Positions 9,240-18,144 of a DNA stretch of 64,000 nucleotides are shown piece after piece (positions within the stretch are counted from its first letter, which is position 1; every line of letters begins with the position of its first letter). Where the stretch lies: the NCBI GenBank assembly GCA_002367105.1, contig DFCS01000012.1:147470-211469 (forward strand), in the 5' to 3' direction. Below the pieces are notes generated by a model. That model saw nothing but the letters and a program-made list of their open reading frames with translations, searched no databases and was not told where the DNA came from. A program made the translations under genes and the position numbers. This stretch comes from Hungatella sp. UBA3048. GTDB taxonomy: Bacteria > Bacillota > Clostridia > Lachnospirales > Lachnospiraceae.

Positions 9240-9980
9240 TCAACCTTTATCCAAACGGACAAAGGCCTCCAATGCCGTGAGAATCTCCAAATGCTCTCCT
9301 CTCATCATGGCGGATTCTCCAACCGTATAGCTGTTGATGTTTTCCTCTATGGACTCCTCAGACTCCACCACCACATTTAATATGGAGGCGGTTTTTACTC
9401 CCCGCAGTCCGCCTACCACAAATAATGCAGCAGTTTCCATATCAGAACCCATTACACCTTTACCTGCCCAGTAAGCGCAGACCTCCTTTTCCTCATCAAT
9501 GTAAAAGCTGTCATGGCTTCTGGCTATTCCCACATGAGATCTCGCTCCCAACTCCCCTGCACTTTCCATGCAGGCCAGCAAAAGCTTTGTATCCGGTATC
9601 GCCGGATAGATGGGATCTGCATAGGAGGACGAGGCTCCATCATCCCGGACAGCTCCATTCACCAGAATTAGATCGCCAAGGCGGATCCCCTTTTGAAGCG
9701 CTCCGCAGCTTCCGATCCGGATCATGGCATTAACTCCGATTCTTGCCAGTTCCTCCACTGCGATTGCCGCAGATGCACCTCCAATCCCTGTAGATACCGC
9801 CATAACAGGGACTCCTCTGTACTTTCCCTTTATACTTCGGAATTCCCTGTTAAACGCCAGTTCCTCCGTATCCGTCAGACAGGCTGCAATCCGGTCTAAA
9901 CGTTTTGGGTCACCCGGCAGCAGCGCATAGGGAACGGCCTGTTCTTTTGACAGCTTGATATGAGGCATGATCTCTACCAC
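9240..9980 (-). CDS. udp: Nucleoside phosphorylase, uridine phosphorylase-like
   Basis: A soluble PNP/UDP-family phosphorylase (~246 aa) that would split a nucleoside with phosphate into base and ribose-1-phosphate. Motifs of the family are visible: LLPGDPKR (phosphate loop), MAVSTGIGGASAAI, IRIGSCGALQ, and the ribose/base-binding GSDMETAALFVVGGLRG. The last is the hallmark of the family. The ATG of the longest frame (9989) directly abuts GGAG, whereas the GTG at 9980 is 9 bases from AAAGGAG and is preferred; ATG at 9968 is a second option. It is the first gene of an operon with a complete ECF transporter and has a good promoter at 10015-10043. Specificity for uridine versus a purine nucleoside cannot be fixed by eye. 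Confidence 0.87.
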   Translation of the reverse strand: MVEIMPHIKLSKEQAVPYALLPGDPKRLDRIAACLTDTEELAFNREFRSIKGKYRGVPVMAVSTGIGGASAAIAVEELARIGVNAMIRIGSCGALQKGIRLGDLILVNGAVRDDGASSSYADPIYPAIPDTKLLLACMESAGELGARSHVGIARSHDSFYIDEEKEVCAYWAGKGVMGSDMETAALFVVGGLRGVKTASILNVVVESEESIEENINSYTVGESAMMRGEHLEILTALEAFVRLDKG

Positions 9981-10014
9981 AGGTATCATCTCCTTTCACC
10001 TTTTTTATGTCCTG

Positions 10015-10043
10015 AATGTAGCACAAAGAGACCAGCCTGTCAA
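10015..10043 (-). promoter_or_regulatory. Promoter of the nucleoside phosphorylase/ECF operon
   Basis: A perfect TTGACA, a 17-base spacer and TACATT lie on the minus strand about 30 bases before the phosphorylase start. Just upstream is GTTTGTGTGAAC, which shares GTGTGAA with the operator candidate at 14861. Confidence 0.75.
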
Positions 10044-10117
10044 TCTGTTCACACAAACTATAACCTGATAATAATACCTTTTACACGAAACAGTCCGTCA
10101 ATTTCAGACCGGCTGCA

Positions 10118-10145
10118 TTGACTTATCATGTATTCGTGATAAAAT
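10118..10145 (+). promoter_or_regulatory. Promoter and candidate operator of the tandem RpiR genes
   Basis: TTGACT, a 16-base spacer and TAAAAT face the RpiR genes. The spacer is filled by an imperfect palindrome TATCATGTATTCGTGATA (10124-10141), the expected place for a repressor that controls its own gene. Confidence 0.6.
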
Positions 10146-10174
10146 GTACTGAGAGATTTACTAGGAGGTTACCT

Positions 10175-10999
10175 ATGGTCACACTTCATCTGGATGACGC
10201 TGTTATCAAAAGCCTGAGCAACCATGAACTGAATGTCCTGAAATATGTCTATGAACACTCGGATGAGGTTTTGGATATGAGCATACAGACTCTGGCCGCC
10301 CGGACATCTTATTCCTCTGCCACGATTCTTCGCTTCTGCAAGAAGCTTGGGTATTCCGGCTTTGCGGAATTCAAATATGCCCTCCGCGCAGAGGGAAGAA
10401 AAGAAAATCCCGGATTCCCGGCAGTAAAGGCCCAGAATTTTAATACCCGGATCATGATTGACAGCCTGTGTTCCAACGTGGAAGGAACCTCCAATCTGAT
10501 ATCGGAAGATCAGCTCAGCCATACGTTCCGGTATTTTGACAGCAACTGTCCCATTTACTTATGGGCCCCGGGAGGGATCACTTCGATTCTAAGCGACTAC
10601 TTTGAGAAGCTTCTTTTCTCCATCGGACGCCAGAATGTATACAAGATCGAATCCAGTAAAATGGGAGAACATATTTTAAGAAATATCCACTCGGAATCCC
10701 TGCTGATCTTAATCAGCACCACCGGGGACTTCGGTCCGACCGTACGTCTTGGCAAAATCGCCCGGATGAACAATGTCCCGATCTTATCCATCACCCCATA
10801 TACCAACAATGAAGTTGCCAATTTAGCCACTGTCAACTTCCGTTTCTTCACCAACCAGCGCGAGAACCGGGGAGCGGAGTTCACTTCCAGGCTTCCGGTG
10901 TTTTATATGATCAACGCCATTATACGCTGTTACCTGCAGTACAAGCTGTCCGGCCGGGAACAAACGGAACAGGGGGAAAACCATGATTCCTTTATTTGA
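10175..10999 (+). CDS. RpiR-family transcriptional regulator (first of a tandem pair)
   Basis: A cytoplasmic sugar-phosphate responsive regulator of 274 aa. Residues ~10-80 are the N-terminal HTH_6 domain (LAARTSYSSATILRFCKKLG followed by FAEFKYAL). Residues ~110-250 are a SIS domain that would bind a phosphosugar (IYLWAPGG, LILISTTGDFGPTVRLGKIA). The longest frame begins at 10118 but the ATG at 10175 has AGGAGG 8 bases upstream. Its 3' end overlaps the next RpiR gene by 17 bases, so the two are co-translated. They stand between the udp/ECF operon and the PTS/GH4 operon; the PTS/GH4 operon is the more likely target. Confidence 0.9.
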   Translation: MVTLHLDDAVIKSLSNHELNVLKYVYEHSDEVLDMSIQTLAARTSYSSATILRFCKKLGYSGFAEFKYALRAEGRKENPGFPAVKAQNFNTRIMIDSLCSNVEGTSNLISEDQLSHTFRYFDSNCPIYLWAPGGITSILSDYFEKLLFSIGRQNVYKIESSKMGEHILRNIHSESLLILISTTGDFGPTVRLGKIARMNNVPILSITPYTNNEVANLATVNFRFFTNQRENRGAEFTSRLPVFYMINAIIRCYLQYKLSGREQTEQGENHDSFI

Positions 11000-11768
11000 A
11001 AAAGCACATGAGCTGCACCTTACGGATACGGAAGAAGAAATCCTTAAGTATTTTGAATCCAATCTTCCCTCGTCCGTGTATACCAATTTAAATGACTTAA
11101 GTGCCAGCCTGTATACCTCAAGCGCTACCATTGTCCGTTTCTGCCAAAAGCTGGGACTGAAGGGCTATAACGAATTCAAATACCAGGTGCGAAAAGAATT
11201 AAAGCAGCTTCACCCCCAGAACTTCCGTACCGATGATCTGGTCCATCATTCTCTCGCCCTGTTTAAAGATAATTTAGATCAGATCGATGAAAAGAAGCTG
11301 GAAGAGATCGCCGGGCTATTAACCAGTGACCGACCCATCTATATCTATGGCTCCAATTTAAGCTCCCTTGCCGCCAAATATCTCCAGACGGTCCTAAACA
11401 CCCTTGACTATCCCTGTATTCTGGTTGAGTGGAGGCGCTTATTAAATGGTCTTGTGCATGAGATAAACAGCGACGCCGTTCTTTTCATCATCACGGCCCA
11501 TGGAGATGCCAGGCGATATCTGTCTGTATTCCGAAAGGCTAAGGCCCGCGGCACCATCACGATTCTGCTCACCTGTGAGAAGGACAGCCCTCTGATCCCC
11601 TACAGCACCTTTGCACTCTGCACCAATGACCAGAATGAGGAGTACCGTCATGTAGATATTAATCCCAGACTGGGGATCTTCACGATTGTCCAGATTCTGA
11701 TTGAACTGGCCGCCAGAATCAAGCAGAATTCCCAGACAGGCGGTGACACCTTTGATTCCCTGTCTTAA
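10983..11768 (+). CDS. RpiR-family transcriptional regulator (second of a tandem pair)
   Basis: A 261-aa paralogue of the preceding gene. The HTH_6 domain (~15-75) contains LYTSSATIVRFCQKLGLKGYNEFKYQ with the recognition helix intact. The SIS domain (~105-235) contains IYIYGSNLSSLAAKYLQ and FIITAHGDARRYLSVFRKA. The ATG lies after GGGGGAAAACC inside the end of the first gene. Two adjacent RpiR proteins in one transcript could act as a heteromer or read two ligands. The gene ends at a strong bidirectional terminator shared with the convergent PTS gene. Confidence 0.9.
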   Translation: MIPLFEKAHELHLTDTEEEILKYFESNLPSSVYTNLNDLSASLYTSSATIVRFCQKLGLKGYNEFKYQVRKELKQLHPQNFRTDDLVHHSLALFKDNLDQIDEKKLEEIAGLLTSDRPIYIYGSNLSSLAAKYLQTVLNTLDYPCILVEWRRLLNGLVHEINSDAVLFIITAHGDARRYLSVFRKAKARGTITILLTCEKDSPLIPYSTFALCTNDQNEEYRHVDINPRLGIFTIVQILIELAARIKQNSQTGGDTFDSLS

Positions 11769-11776
11769 CAAAAATA

Positions 11777-11821
11777 AGGAAGCTGCCCGGTTCCATGTTT
11801 CCCATGGCCGGGCAGCTTCCT
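11777..11821. terminator. Bidirectional terminator between RpiR pair and PTS gene
   Basis: A 14-bp perfect stem (AGGAAGCTGCCCGG with its complement) is flanked by T-rich tracts on both strands and lies between two convergent stop codons. Confidence 0.88.
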
Positions 11822-11831
11822 ATTTGTATCT

Positions 11832-13355
11832 TTAATATTTTAATACTTCCCTTACATTTGATGCAATTCCTTCCACTTTCGGTCCATATATCACCTGGAT
11901 ATGTGTATCGCTGGTGCGGACAATTCCCATGGAGCCTGTTTTCTTTAAAAGTTCATCACTCACCATTGCCATATCTTTAACATCCACACGAAGTCTGGTC
12001 AGGCAGTTGTTCACTGTTGTGATATTATGATATCCGCCAAGTCCTTCTATGATTTTTGATGCGAGGGCTTTTTGCTTGTCTTCCATGGTACTCTCCAAAG
12101 CATCCGCCTCCTGCTCTTCGTCAGACACATCAATGGAGAGCTGTTTTCTCGTCAGATAGCTTTTAAATACAAAATAATAAATGACGGAGAAGAACGGTCC
12201 GGTAATGATCACCCAGTACCAGCGGGATCCTGGCTGGAATACGCCCCAGATCAGGAAATCGATCAGACCGCCGCCAGTATTGCCGATAATCACCTTAAAT
12301 GCTGACATCAGCATGAAGGACAGGCCGCCCATCAACGCATGGAACAAAAACAGCGGCGGTGCAATAAACATGAAGGAGAATTCCAATGGTTCGGTAATGC
12401 CTGACACAATGCTGGCTGCAACGCCTGCAATCATAAGTGCCTTAACTTTATTCTTTTTCTCCGGAGGAGAAGTCCTGTAAATAGCCAGTGCTGCTGCCGG
12501 AAGACCAAACATCATCATCGGCATTTTGCCCTGTCCTAAAAATACCGTAAACGGTCTCAGCTCTGAGATGTCTACTTTATCGACAAATTGAAGGAAGATA
12601 TTTAAGCACCCTTCTACGCCTTCATAGGTTCCGCCTATGGAGGTGGTGCGGAAAATACCGTTTAATACATGGTGCAGACCGGTAGGGATCAGCAGCCGCT
12701 CCAGGAATCCATAGCCGAATACTCCGACCAGTCCTGTAGCGGAAATCAAACCTCCCAGCCCGTCAATGACCATGGAAACCGGTGACCATAGGATCGGTGC
12801 GGCAAGACCAACAACTGCCATAGCCATGATAACAACAATGGCAACAAAACGTTTTCCTCCGTAAAAGGAGATTGCCACCGGAAACGTAACTTTATGATAC
12901 CGGTTATGGAGCGAGGCGGTGATGATACCTGAAACAATACCTGCAACCGCACCCATATCCAGGGTTTCTACTCCCAGAATCGTGGATATCTTCAAAGCGC
13001 CGAAATTCATAAAGCCGGAATTAATCATACATGCCGATGCCACCAGAAACGTATAATAACCGATAAATCCTGCAAATGCCGCTATTTCCTTTTCCTCCCT
13101 TGCCATTCCAAAAGAAATGGAAATGGAAAACAGCACCGGAATCAATGTAAATACAACACCTGATATTTTATTTAAAGTAGAAATAATGAAATAGATAAGC
13201 CCCTGCTGTAAAAATGGTACAGCCGTCTGTACCTGCGCTTTCATAAGCGCAGAGGTCAACCCCAATACAATACCGCATGCGGCTAAAGCAGCAATCGGCA
13301 TCAGCAAACTACGTCCGAGAGCCGAGAAAAAATCCATTGCCCTGTTTTTTTTCAT
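11832..13355 (-). CDS. PTS EIIBC component, alpha-glucoside family (no EIIA)
   Basis: A membrane permease-kinase of 507 aa that imports a glucoside and phosphorylates it at C6. The EIIC domain (~1-400) has about ten membrane segments with the family marks GLHHVLN, GITEPLEFSFMF and the glycine-rich FGLPAAALAIYR. A hydrophilic linker precedes the EIIB domain, whose phosphocysteine is in NNCLTRLRVDVKD. No EIIA is fused or adjacent, so a phosphodonor EIIA must come from elsewhere. The ATG at 13355 (8 bases after GAGAGG) is chosen over the longer frame at 13376. It is the second gene of an operon with the GH4 enzyme at 13465. Confidence 0.92.
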   Translation of the reverse strand: MKKNRAMDFFSALGRSLLMPIAALAACGIVLGLTSALMKAQVQTAVPFLQQGLIYFIISTLNKISGVVFTLIPVLFSISISFGMAREEKEIAAFAGFIGYYTFLVASACMINSGFMNFGALKISTILGVETLDMGAVAGIVSGIITASLHNRYHKVTFPVAISFYGGKRFVAIVVIMAMAVVGLAAPILWSPVSMVIDGLGGLISATGLVGVFGYGFLERLLIPTGLHHVLNGIFRTTSIGGTYEGVEGCLNIFLQFVDKVDISELRPFTVFLGQGKMPMMMFGLPAAALAIYRTSPPEKKNKVKALMIAGVAASIVSGITEPLEFSFMFIAPPLFLFHALMGGLSFMLMSAFKVIIGNTGGGLIDFLIWGVFQPGSRWYWVIITGPFFSVIYYFVFKSYLTRKQLSIDVSDEEQEADALESTMEDKQKALASKIIEGLGGYHNITTVNNCLTRLRVDVKDMAMVSDELLKKTGSMGIVRTSDTHIQVIYGPKVEGIASNVREVLKY

Positions 13356-13464
13356 GATAATATCCTCTCCCATCACAGGCTACCCTGCAACGTTACATCC
13401 TGTTTTCTTATGATTCTCCATAGGAGCACATTTCATTTCACTCCCGCCAAGTTTTTGCTTCCCC

Positions 13465-14790
13465 TTATTTTAACTCCGGCCACATTCCTTTATTGGCCTC
13501 AATCAAAGCATCCAGTACCGTTCTTGCTTTCTTTGCATCGCCTATCAGCCTGTTAAGGGTAAATGCCTCCAGAGCCTTCTGATAAGAATTCTCAAAATAA
13601 GCATCTACAATCAGCTTTTCACAGGATACCTGGTTAACCAAAAGCCCCAGATAGAATTGAGGAATATTTCCTACTCTCATGGGGCGGGGGCCATTTGCTC
13701 CAAGTTCGCATACAACCTCTACCATGGCATCGTCCTGCATATTGGCTATCGCGCCGTTGTTCTCAACAATCAGGATATGCCTGTCATTTTTATTAAAAGC
13801 AATGGATTTTGCAACCTTAATCATCATTTCGGCATGTGCATCGGAAATCTCATCAAACTTATCTCCCAGCTTTCCTTCTTTGATCACCTGGGCACATTCG
13901 CGAAAGACCCGTTTTTCTCTCCCCGCCATAACCTCATCCGCACGGGTAAAACAAGCGTCCAGATGGCTGGCCTTATATTCCGGATATAAGTAATACTGGT
14001 CATAGGTGTTGGGCAGAAACTCCGGGAAATCTTCCATGATTGTCTTTACCATTCCATAGGTATCCAGCCAGGACTTATCTCTCTGTTCCGCATCCTGGGG
14101 AAGGAAGCCGTTTAGGGCAACCATTTCCCTGATCTTTGGAAGTAAGTCTTCCCCCGTATGAACGTCATACATATGGGTAAACCAGCCATAATGGTTCAGT
14201 CCAAAGTAAACCGGGTCTAAATCCTCCCAACTGCATTTTAAAAGTCTGCTGCAGGAGCGTACCACATTCTCCGGCTGGTCACAGATGTTTAAGATTTTCT
14301 TGTCATCCGGAAATTCTCTGCGGAGTGCTTCCGCAACAATTGCAGCGGGATTGGAGTAGTTTAATATCCATGCATCCGGTGCATAGGTACGGATATCGTG
14401 TACGGCCTTGATCATATCCACACAGGACCTGAGACCATAGGCCATTCCTCCCGCACCGCAGGTTTCCTGTCCGACGATTCCCATGCTCAGCGGAATGTGT
14501 TCATCCTTTGCACGCATGGGAAGTCCTCCGGAGCGCATCTGCATAAATATGAAGTCCATCCCCTCATAAGCTTCCTTCACATCGGTTGTGTAAGAAAAAT
14601 CCAGCTCCGGAAATCTTTCCTTAAACAGAATATCACCATACTTCCCGATCGGTTCCTGGCGGTCGTTGTCGATGTCGAACAGCACCAGCTTCTTTAAGGG
14701 GAACTCCTCTTTAAGCCTGACAAATGACTTTAGGAAACCTAATGTAAAAGTACTTCCCCCTCCAACGATGCATACGTTAAATGTTCTCAT
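13465..14790 (-). CDS. GH4 6-phospho-alpha-glucosidase-like enzyme (CDQP variant)
   Basis: A cytoplasmic NAD+- and Mn2+-dependent family 4 glycosidase (441 aa, normal length), expected to cleave 6-phospho-alpha-glucosides delivered by the PTS encoded next. Seen are the N-terminal dinucleotide fold VGGGSTF (residues 9-15), QETCGAGG (109-115), NYSNPAA (144-150), the metal-ligand Cys170 in NICDQP and His200 in FGLNHYGWF. In described 6-phospho-alpha-glucosidases the four-residue motif starting at the Cys is CDMP. Here it is CDQP, so the aglycone or sugar preference may differ. The start follows AAAAGGAGAAAAAC. First gene of the GH4-PTS operon; promoter and operator candidate at 14839-14878. Confidence 0.9.
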   Translation of the reverse strand: MRTFNVCIVGGGSTFTLGFLKSFVRLKEEFPLKKLVLFDIDNDRQEPIGKYGDILFKERFPELDFSYTTDVKEAYEGMDFIFMQMRSGGLPMRAKDEHIPLSMGIVGQETCGAGGMAYGLRSCVDMIKAVHDIRTYAPDAWILNYSNPAAIVAEALRREFPDDKKILNICDQPENVVRSCSRLLKCSWEDLDPVYFGLNHYGWFTHMYDVHTGEDLLPKIREMVALNGFLPQDAEQRDKSWLDTYGMVKTIMEDFPEFLPNTYDQYYLYPEYKASHLDACFTRADEVMAGREKRVFRECAQVIKEGKLGDKFDEISDAHAEMMIKVAKSIAFNKNDRHILIVENNGAIANMQDDAMVEVVCELGANGPRPMRVGNIPQFYLGLLVNQVSCEKLIVDAYFENSYQKALEAFTLNRLIGDAKKARTVLDALIEANKGMWPELK

Positions 14791-14838
14791 TGTTTTTCTC
14801 CTTTTCCGCTTTTTTACTTATCCTTTTCTGATGGCCTA

Positions 14839-14878
14839 ATGATACTTCATTTCATTTAACGTGTAAATAGTTTCACAC
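14839..14878 (-). promoter_or_regulatory. Promoter and overlapping operator candidate of the GH4-PTS operon
   Basis: On the minus strand TTTACA, a 17-base spacer and TATCAT precede the GH4 gene. The -35 is embedded in an imperfect palindrome GTGTAAATAGTTTCACAC (14861-14878), a likely RpiR operator. The rest of the gap up to the next gene holds only the two terminators listed separately. Confidence 0.6.
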
Positions 14879-14991
14879 GCATACGGATACGATCCCATAT
14901 CTTAACATTTATTACTCTCGCAGTAATATTTTTCATTCTTTTAAAACATGCTTTCTATCAGAAATAATAAATGCATTTTTGTATATAAAAA

Positions 14992-15063
14992 ACGGACTCC
15001 TAAGAATCCGTCAGAGGCCCAATGAATAAAAGCCGGTTCGGATATAATACCCGAATCGGCTTT
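14992..15063 (-). terminator. Two tandem terminators of the second L,D-transpeptidase gene
   Basis: Reading on the minus strand, the first hairpin (15028-15063; AAAGCCG..TTCGG with its complement) is followed by TTTTATT. The second (14992-15011; ACGGATTC..GAGTCCGT) is followed by TTTTTTATA. Both lie beyond the stop codon at 15120. Confidence 0.8.
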
Positions 15064-15119
15064 CTCTTTTTTCTTGTCCAAAACCAGGACAGCGTTTCTC
15101 TTTTTTTCATGCACCTGGC

Positions 15120-16529
15120 TTAATAGTGACAGACTACGGTAATTCCGGAATAGACAAGGCCATATAATACCTTTGCCTTATCCGGTGGAAGGTTGATACA
15201 GCCATGGCTCCCCTTTGTCTGATAGATATCTCCGCCAAACCTGCTTCTCCAGTTTGCGTCATGAAGACCGATTCCTCCGTTAAACGGCATCCAGTAATTC
15301 ACATGGCTTTCATATTCGTAGGTGCCATCCGCTTGTCTCTCTCCCCGCAGGATTCGATCAGTCTCCTTATTGTAAAGAGTGAAAATGCCCTCCGGAGTTG
15401 TGTATTTTTTAGAAACATTTCCTGTGACGCACGGAGAATCCCATACCAGAACACCATCCTTATACATGTAAACATGCTGGGCCGCCATATCTACCTCCAC
15501 ATAAGCCCCGCCCCAGGCATTGCTCCGGTTAGCCACTGTCTGAATATACTTCGGTTCTCTTTTCTGGCTTTGCCCGGATTGTATGAGAGCAGCCAGGGCA
15601 GCGGTTTCTCCTGCCTGATCTACCTTCTGGCCATAGGAACCTGGAAGAAGGCGGGCCTTTCCATCCGTGACACGAAATGCCCGTTCCTTTCCTACTGTAT
15701 CATACTTGTCGGCCAGAGCCTTTATGTAAGCCGAAGTCTTGTCTCCTCTTACATTTATCACTTCTCCCGTCATCCCCGATATCCAGGAACAGATTTCTTC
15801 TCCTTTTAAAACCTCCGACTGATCTCCAAAGGTATAGGTGATTTCCATTTCCCTGACACGGTTTAAGGCATCCCGCTGGGCGGTCAAACCGGCATCCTCT
15901 GAGGTGACGGTTACGGTGTCATAACAGCCTGATTCCTCGATGTTTATTTGGGGAAGTTCTTCATTTAACGCAGCCTTGACGGCTGCTTCCAGTTTTTCTA
16001 AGTTTACGCTGTTCCCCTGTACTTCCGGTAGGATCGCAAAGGGAATTCCCTGCTGCCAGTCAGAAATCCGGGCATTCGTTGTAACCGTAATACCCTCACC
16101 GCTTATACACGTAAGAGATTTCAGCTTTTCCTTTAACTTCCCTTCGTCATAACTGGCTGCTCCCTTTTGGCTATAGGTATTGTCAGCTGCAGGGCCTGTC
16201 ACCCGCCCCGATGCGTTCTGCTCTTCTAAAACCGTCTTAAGCCCTTCTGCAAAAACCACCTGATAGCCAATCTCAGGACCGTTTATGACTTCTGTCACCT
16301 CTCCCTTTTCCTTGATGGAAAGGCGGTATTCCCTGCCATAAAAGCCTTCTATCTGTATTTTCGCTTCTTCAACTGTCATTCCTCCCACAGGAACTCCGTT
16401 TATTTTGGTTCCCGGGACAAATTTAGAAGTGTCATCTGCCAGTGCAGTCGTCGTCCCTGCTAACATCAAAATGACAGCCAGAAGGAGACCCTTTCTCATC
16501 GTACCTGCATGACTTCCTTTTCTGCTCAT
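15120..16529 (-). CDS. Secreted L,D-transpeptidase (YkuD) with peptidoglycan-binding repeats
   Basis: A 469-aa exported cell-wall enzyme and paralogue of the protein at 3636-5348. An N-terminal signal peptide (hydrophobic core LLLAVILMLAG, likely cleavage after ALA-D) replaces the membrane anchor of the paralogue. Two peptidoglycan-binding-type repeats fill ~35-310; the phrase LAALIQSGQSQKREP is nearly identical in both proteins. The YkuD domain (~340-469) has the catalytic SHGCINLPP and GIGLHDANWRSRFGG, and the protein ends directly after it with no Pro/Thr tail. The ATG at 16529 has a weak AAGGA 10 bases upstream; an internal Met at residue 11 is an alternative start. Confidence 0.92.
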   Translation of the reverse strand: MSRKGSHAGTMRKGLLLAVILMLAGTTTALADDTSKFVPGTKINGVPVGGMTVEEAKIQIEGFYGREYRLSIKEKGEVTEVINGPEIGYQVVFAEGLKTVLEEQNASGRVTGPAADNTYSQKGAASYDEGKLKEKLKSLTCISGEGITVTTNARISDWQQGIPFAILPEVQGNSVNLEKLEAAVKAALNEELPQINIEESGCYDTVTVTSEDAGLTAQRDALNRVREMEITYTFGDQSEVLKGEEICSWISGMTGEVINVRGDKTSAYIKALADKYDTVGKERAFRVTDGKARLLPGSYGQKVDQAGETAALAALIQSGQSQKREPKYIQTVANRSNAWGGAYVEVDMAAQHVYMYKDGVLVWDSPCVTGNVSKKYTTPEGIFTLYNKETDRILRGERQADGTYEYESHVNYWMPFNGGIGLHDANWRSRFGGDIYQTKGSHGCINLPPDKAKVLYGLVYSGITVVCHY

Positions 16530-16613
16530 TTACCATGAATCCTTTACTAAATATTTGGAAATTAGTTCCACAATTCCTAGGTTATCACTATTTTAGCGGA
16601 ATCACAAGAAAAA

Positions 16614-17498
16614 TCATTCCCCAATTTTCTCAACCCTGGAGTACAGCAGTACACCGCCTATGGTGATCAGTCCTCCGGCTATCTGTAAAAGAGCCGGAAG
16701 TTCAGCAAAAAGGAACACGGCAAATATGGCCGCAACCACCGGCTCACAGAGCTTGGAAGCCGATACAAAAGAGGGAGACAGGAATTTTAAGCACCAGCTG
16801 AAAATACTGTGTCCAAGAAGGGTAGAGAATACCGCCAGAAGAAGACCTACCACCACAGAGCTCATCCCATAACCATGGAAAGGAATTCCGGCCGCTAACG
16901 TAGATATGCAAAGCACCAATGCACAGAAGAAATAGACAATATAGGTGTAAGATATTGTCGACATTCCTTTTCTCACTTCCCGGCCGATCAGGGTATAGAC
17001 GGCAGAAAAAATTGCCGCTGCCAGGGCAAGCCCGTCTCCGGACAAATGATCCCCTCCTGCCGAATAATCAGAGAGGGCAATAAGCAGGCTGCCGAATACG
17101 GTAATGGCAATGCTTATAAGGGCAGCTTTTCCAATCCTTCCTTTTAAGAACACGACAAACCCCAAAGCCACCCAGATGACCTCGGTACAGACGATTGCCG
17201 TCGAGCTTGCCACAGAAGTCTGCTTTAACGATTCAAACCATGACGTAAAATGAAGAGCCAGAAATAATCCACTCACTGCACATAATGCAATGGTCTTCCC
17301 ATCCGTCCGCTTCAGCTCCGCCCGGACCTGGGCTTTCCCAAATACCACCGGTGTCATTAGTCCCACCGTCCACAAGAGCCGGTACGCGGCCGTCACCACG
17401 GAGGGTGCGTCGGAATATTTGACAAAAATAGCAGAAAGGGAAATTCCTATGACACCGATTACGATCATAACCATGGGATGCTTTTCTAGAATTTTCAT
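16614..17498 (-). CDS. EamA/DMT-superfamily transporter
   Basis: A 294-aa inner membrane protein with about ten hydrophobic segments and two EamA repeats (~5-140 and ~150-288), the drug/metabolite transporter layout. PSVVTAAYRLLW near the N-terminus and LSPSFVSASKLCEPVVAAIFAVFLF in the second repeat are typical. The substrate is not predictable; family members export amino acids or metabolites. It starts after AAAGGAGAAGAAAA and stands alone between the L,D-transpeptidase and DUF4177 genes on the same strand. Confidence 0.9.
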   Translation of the reverse strand: MKILEKHPMVMIVIGVIGISLSAIFVKYSDAPSVVTAAYRLLWTVGLMTPVVFGKAQVRAELKRTDGKTIALCAVSGLFLALHFTSWFESLKQTSVASSTAIVCTEVIWVALGFVVFLKGRIGKAALISIAITVFGSLLIALSDYSAGGDHLSGDGLALAAAIFSAVYTLIGREVRKGMSTISYTYIVYFFCALVLCISTLAAGIPFHGYGMSSVVVGLLLAVFSTLLGHSIFSWCLKFLSPSFVSASKLCEPVVAAIFAVFLFAELPALLQIAGGLITIGGVLLYSRVEKIGE

Positions 17499-17761
17499 TT
17501 TTCTTCTCCTTTGTTATCCTGTCTCAATATATGCCTCCTGATTATAGCATCACTTCCGGTATTGTCAAAGCATTATAAGGAATTAAGGATAATCCATGTT
17601 TGCTGATCCATATCATTTTTATCATGTTTCTTCGAATGTCCATTAGGGGTCATTGTTGTATTTTGTTGATTATTAGGGCTATTTATCTCTACTCATGCAT
17701 AATTACTTATATTTCTACATCTATCTATTATATATCTCTTATCATTCGTCCCGATACAGGC
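17499..17761. other. AT-rich intergenic stretch without a recognisable gene
   Basis: 263 bases between the EamA transporter and the DUF4177 gene, rich in A and T (many TATT/ATAT steps). I see no convincing hairpin, promoter or coding signal. Confidence 0.5.
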
Positions 17762-17959
17762 TTACTCGGTCTTCCGTTTAAATATCGAGATGATCCACCT
17801 TGTGCTCCCATAGCTTTGTGCGGCAGGAACTGTATTTACCAGCTCCCAACCCTGCTGGCCTAACTCATTTAACTCTTTTTGAAATGCACCCTGGTCTACT
17901 TTTCCGCCAAGCATTCCCTTTGCATCGGTAAACAATGTCTTGTACTCAAATCGCTCCAT
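17762..17959 (-). CDS. DUF4177 domain protein
   Basis: A 65-aa protein with an ideal ribosome binding site (ACAGGAGGTAAGAAC before ATG). The pattern FEYKTL...LNELGQQGWELVNTVP...WIISIFKRK is the DUF4177 signature: a beta strand, a helix ending in GxxGWELV, then two strands with a basic C-terminus. The biochemical function is unknown. It appears monocistronic; the 315 bases upstream, before the next gene, hold a terminator (18145) and a tandem repeat (18181). Confidence 0.85.
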   Translation of the reverse strand: MERFEYKTLFTDAKGMLGGKVDQGAFQKELNELGQQGWELVNTVPAAQSYGSTRWIISIFKRKTE

Positions 17960-18144
17960 GTTCTTACCTCCTGTAATTTTTCCATCTTCCTATAGAAAAA
18001 ATCTTATAATTCTCTGACTGCATGCAGATAACAGCAGCCTTATCCCCATAATACCATTTTCCAGAGGGTGAGAAAAGGGAAAACTTTATTCCTGTCAAAC
18101 TGCCATGCCCGTTCTGCCAAGCTGTCTCAGTTTTAAGACACAAA

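Noticed and set aside
17600..17863. Plus-strand open frame of 87 codons with many Ile/Tyr residues
   Set aside because: It runs through the AT-rich gap and over the DUF4177 gene in antisense, lacks a ribosome binding site and resembles random AT-rich translation.
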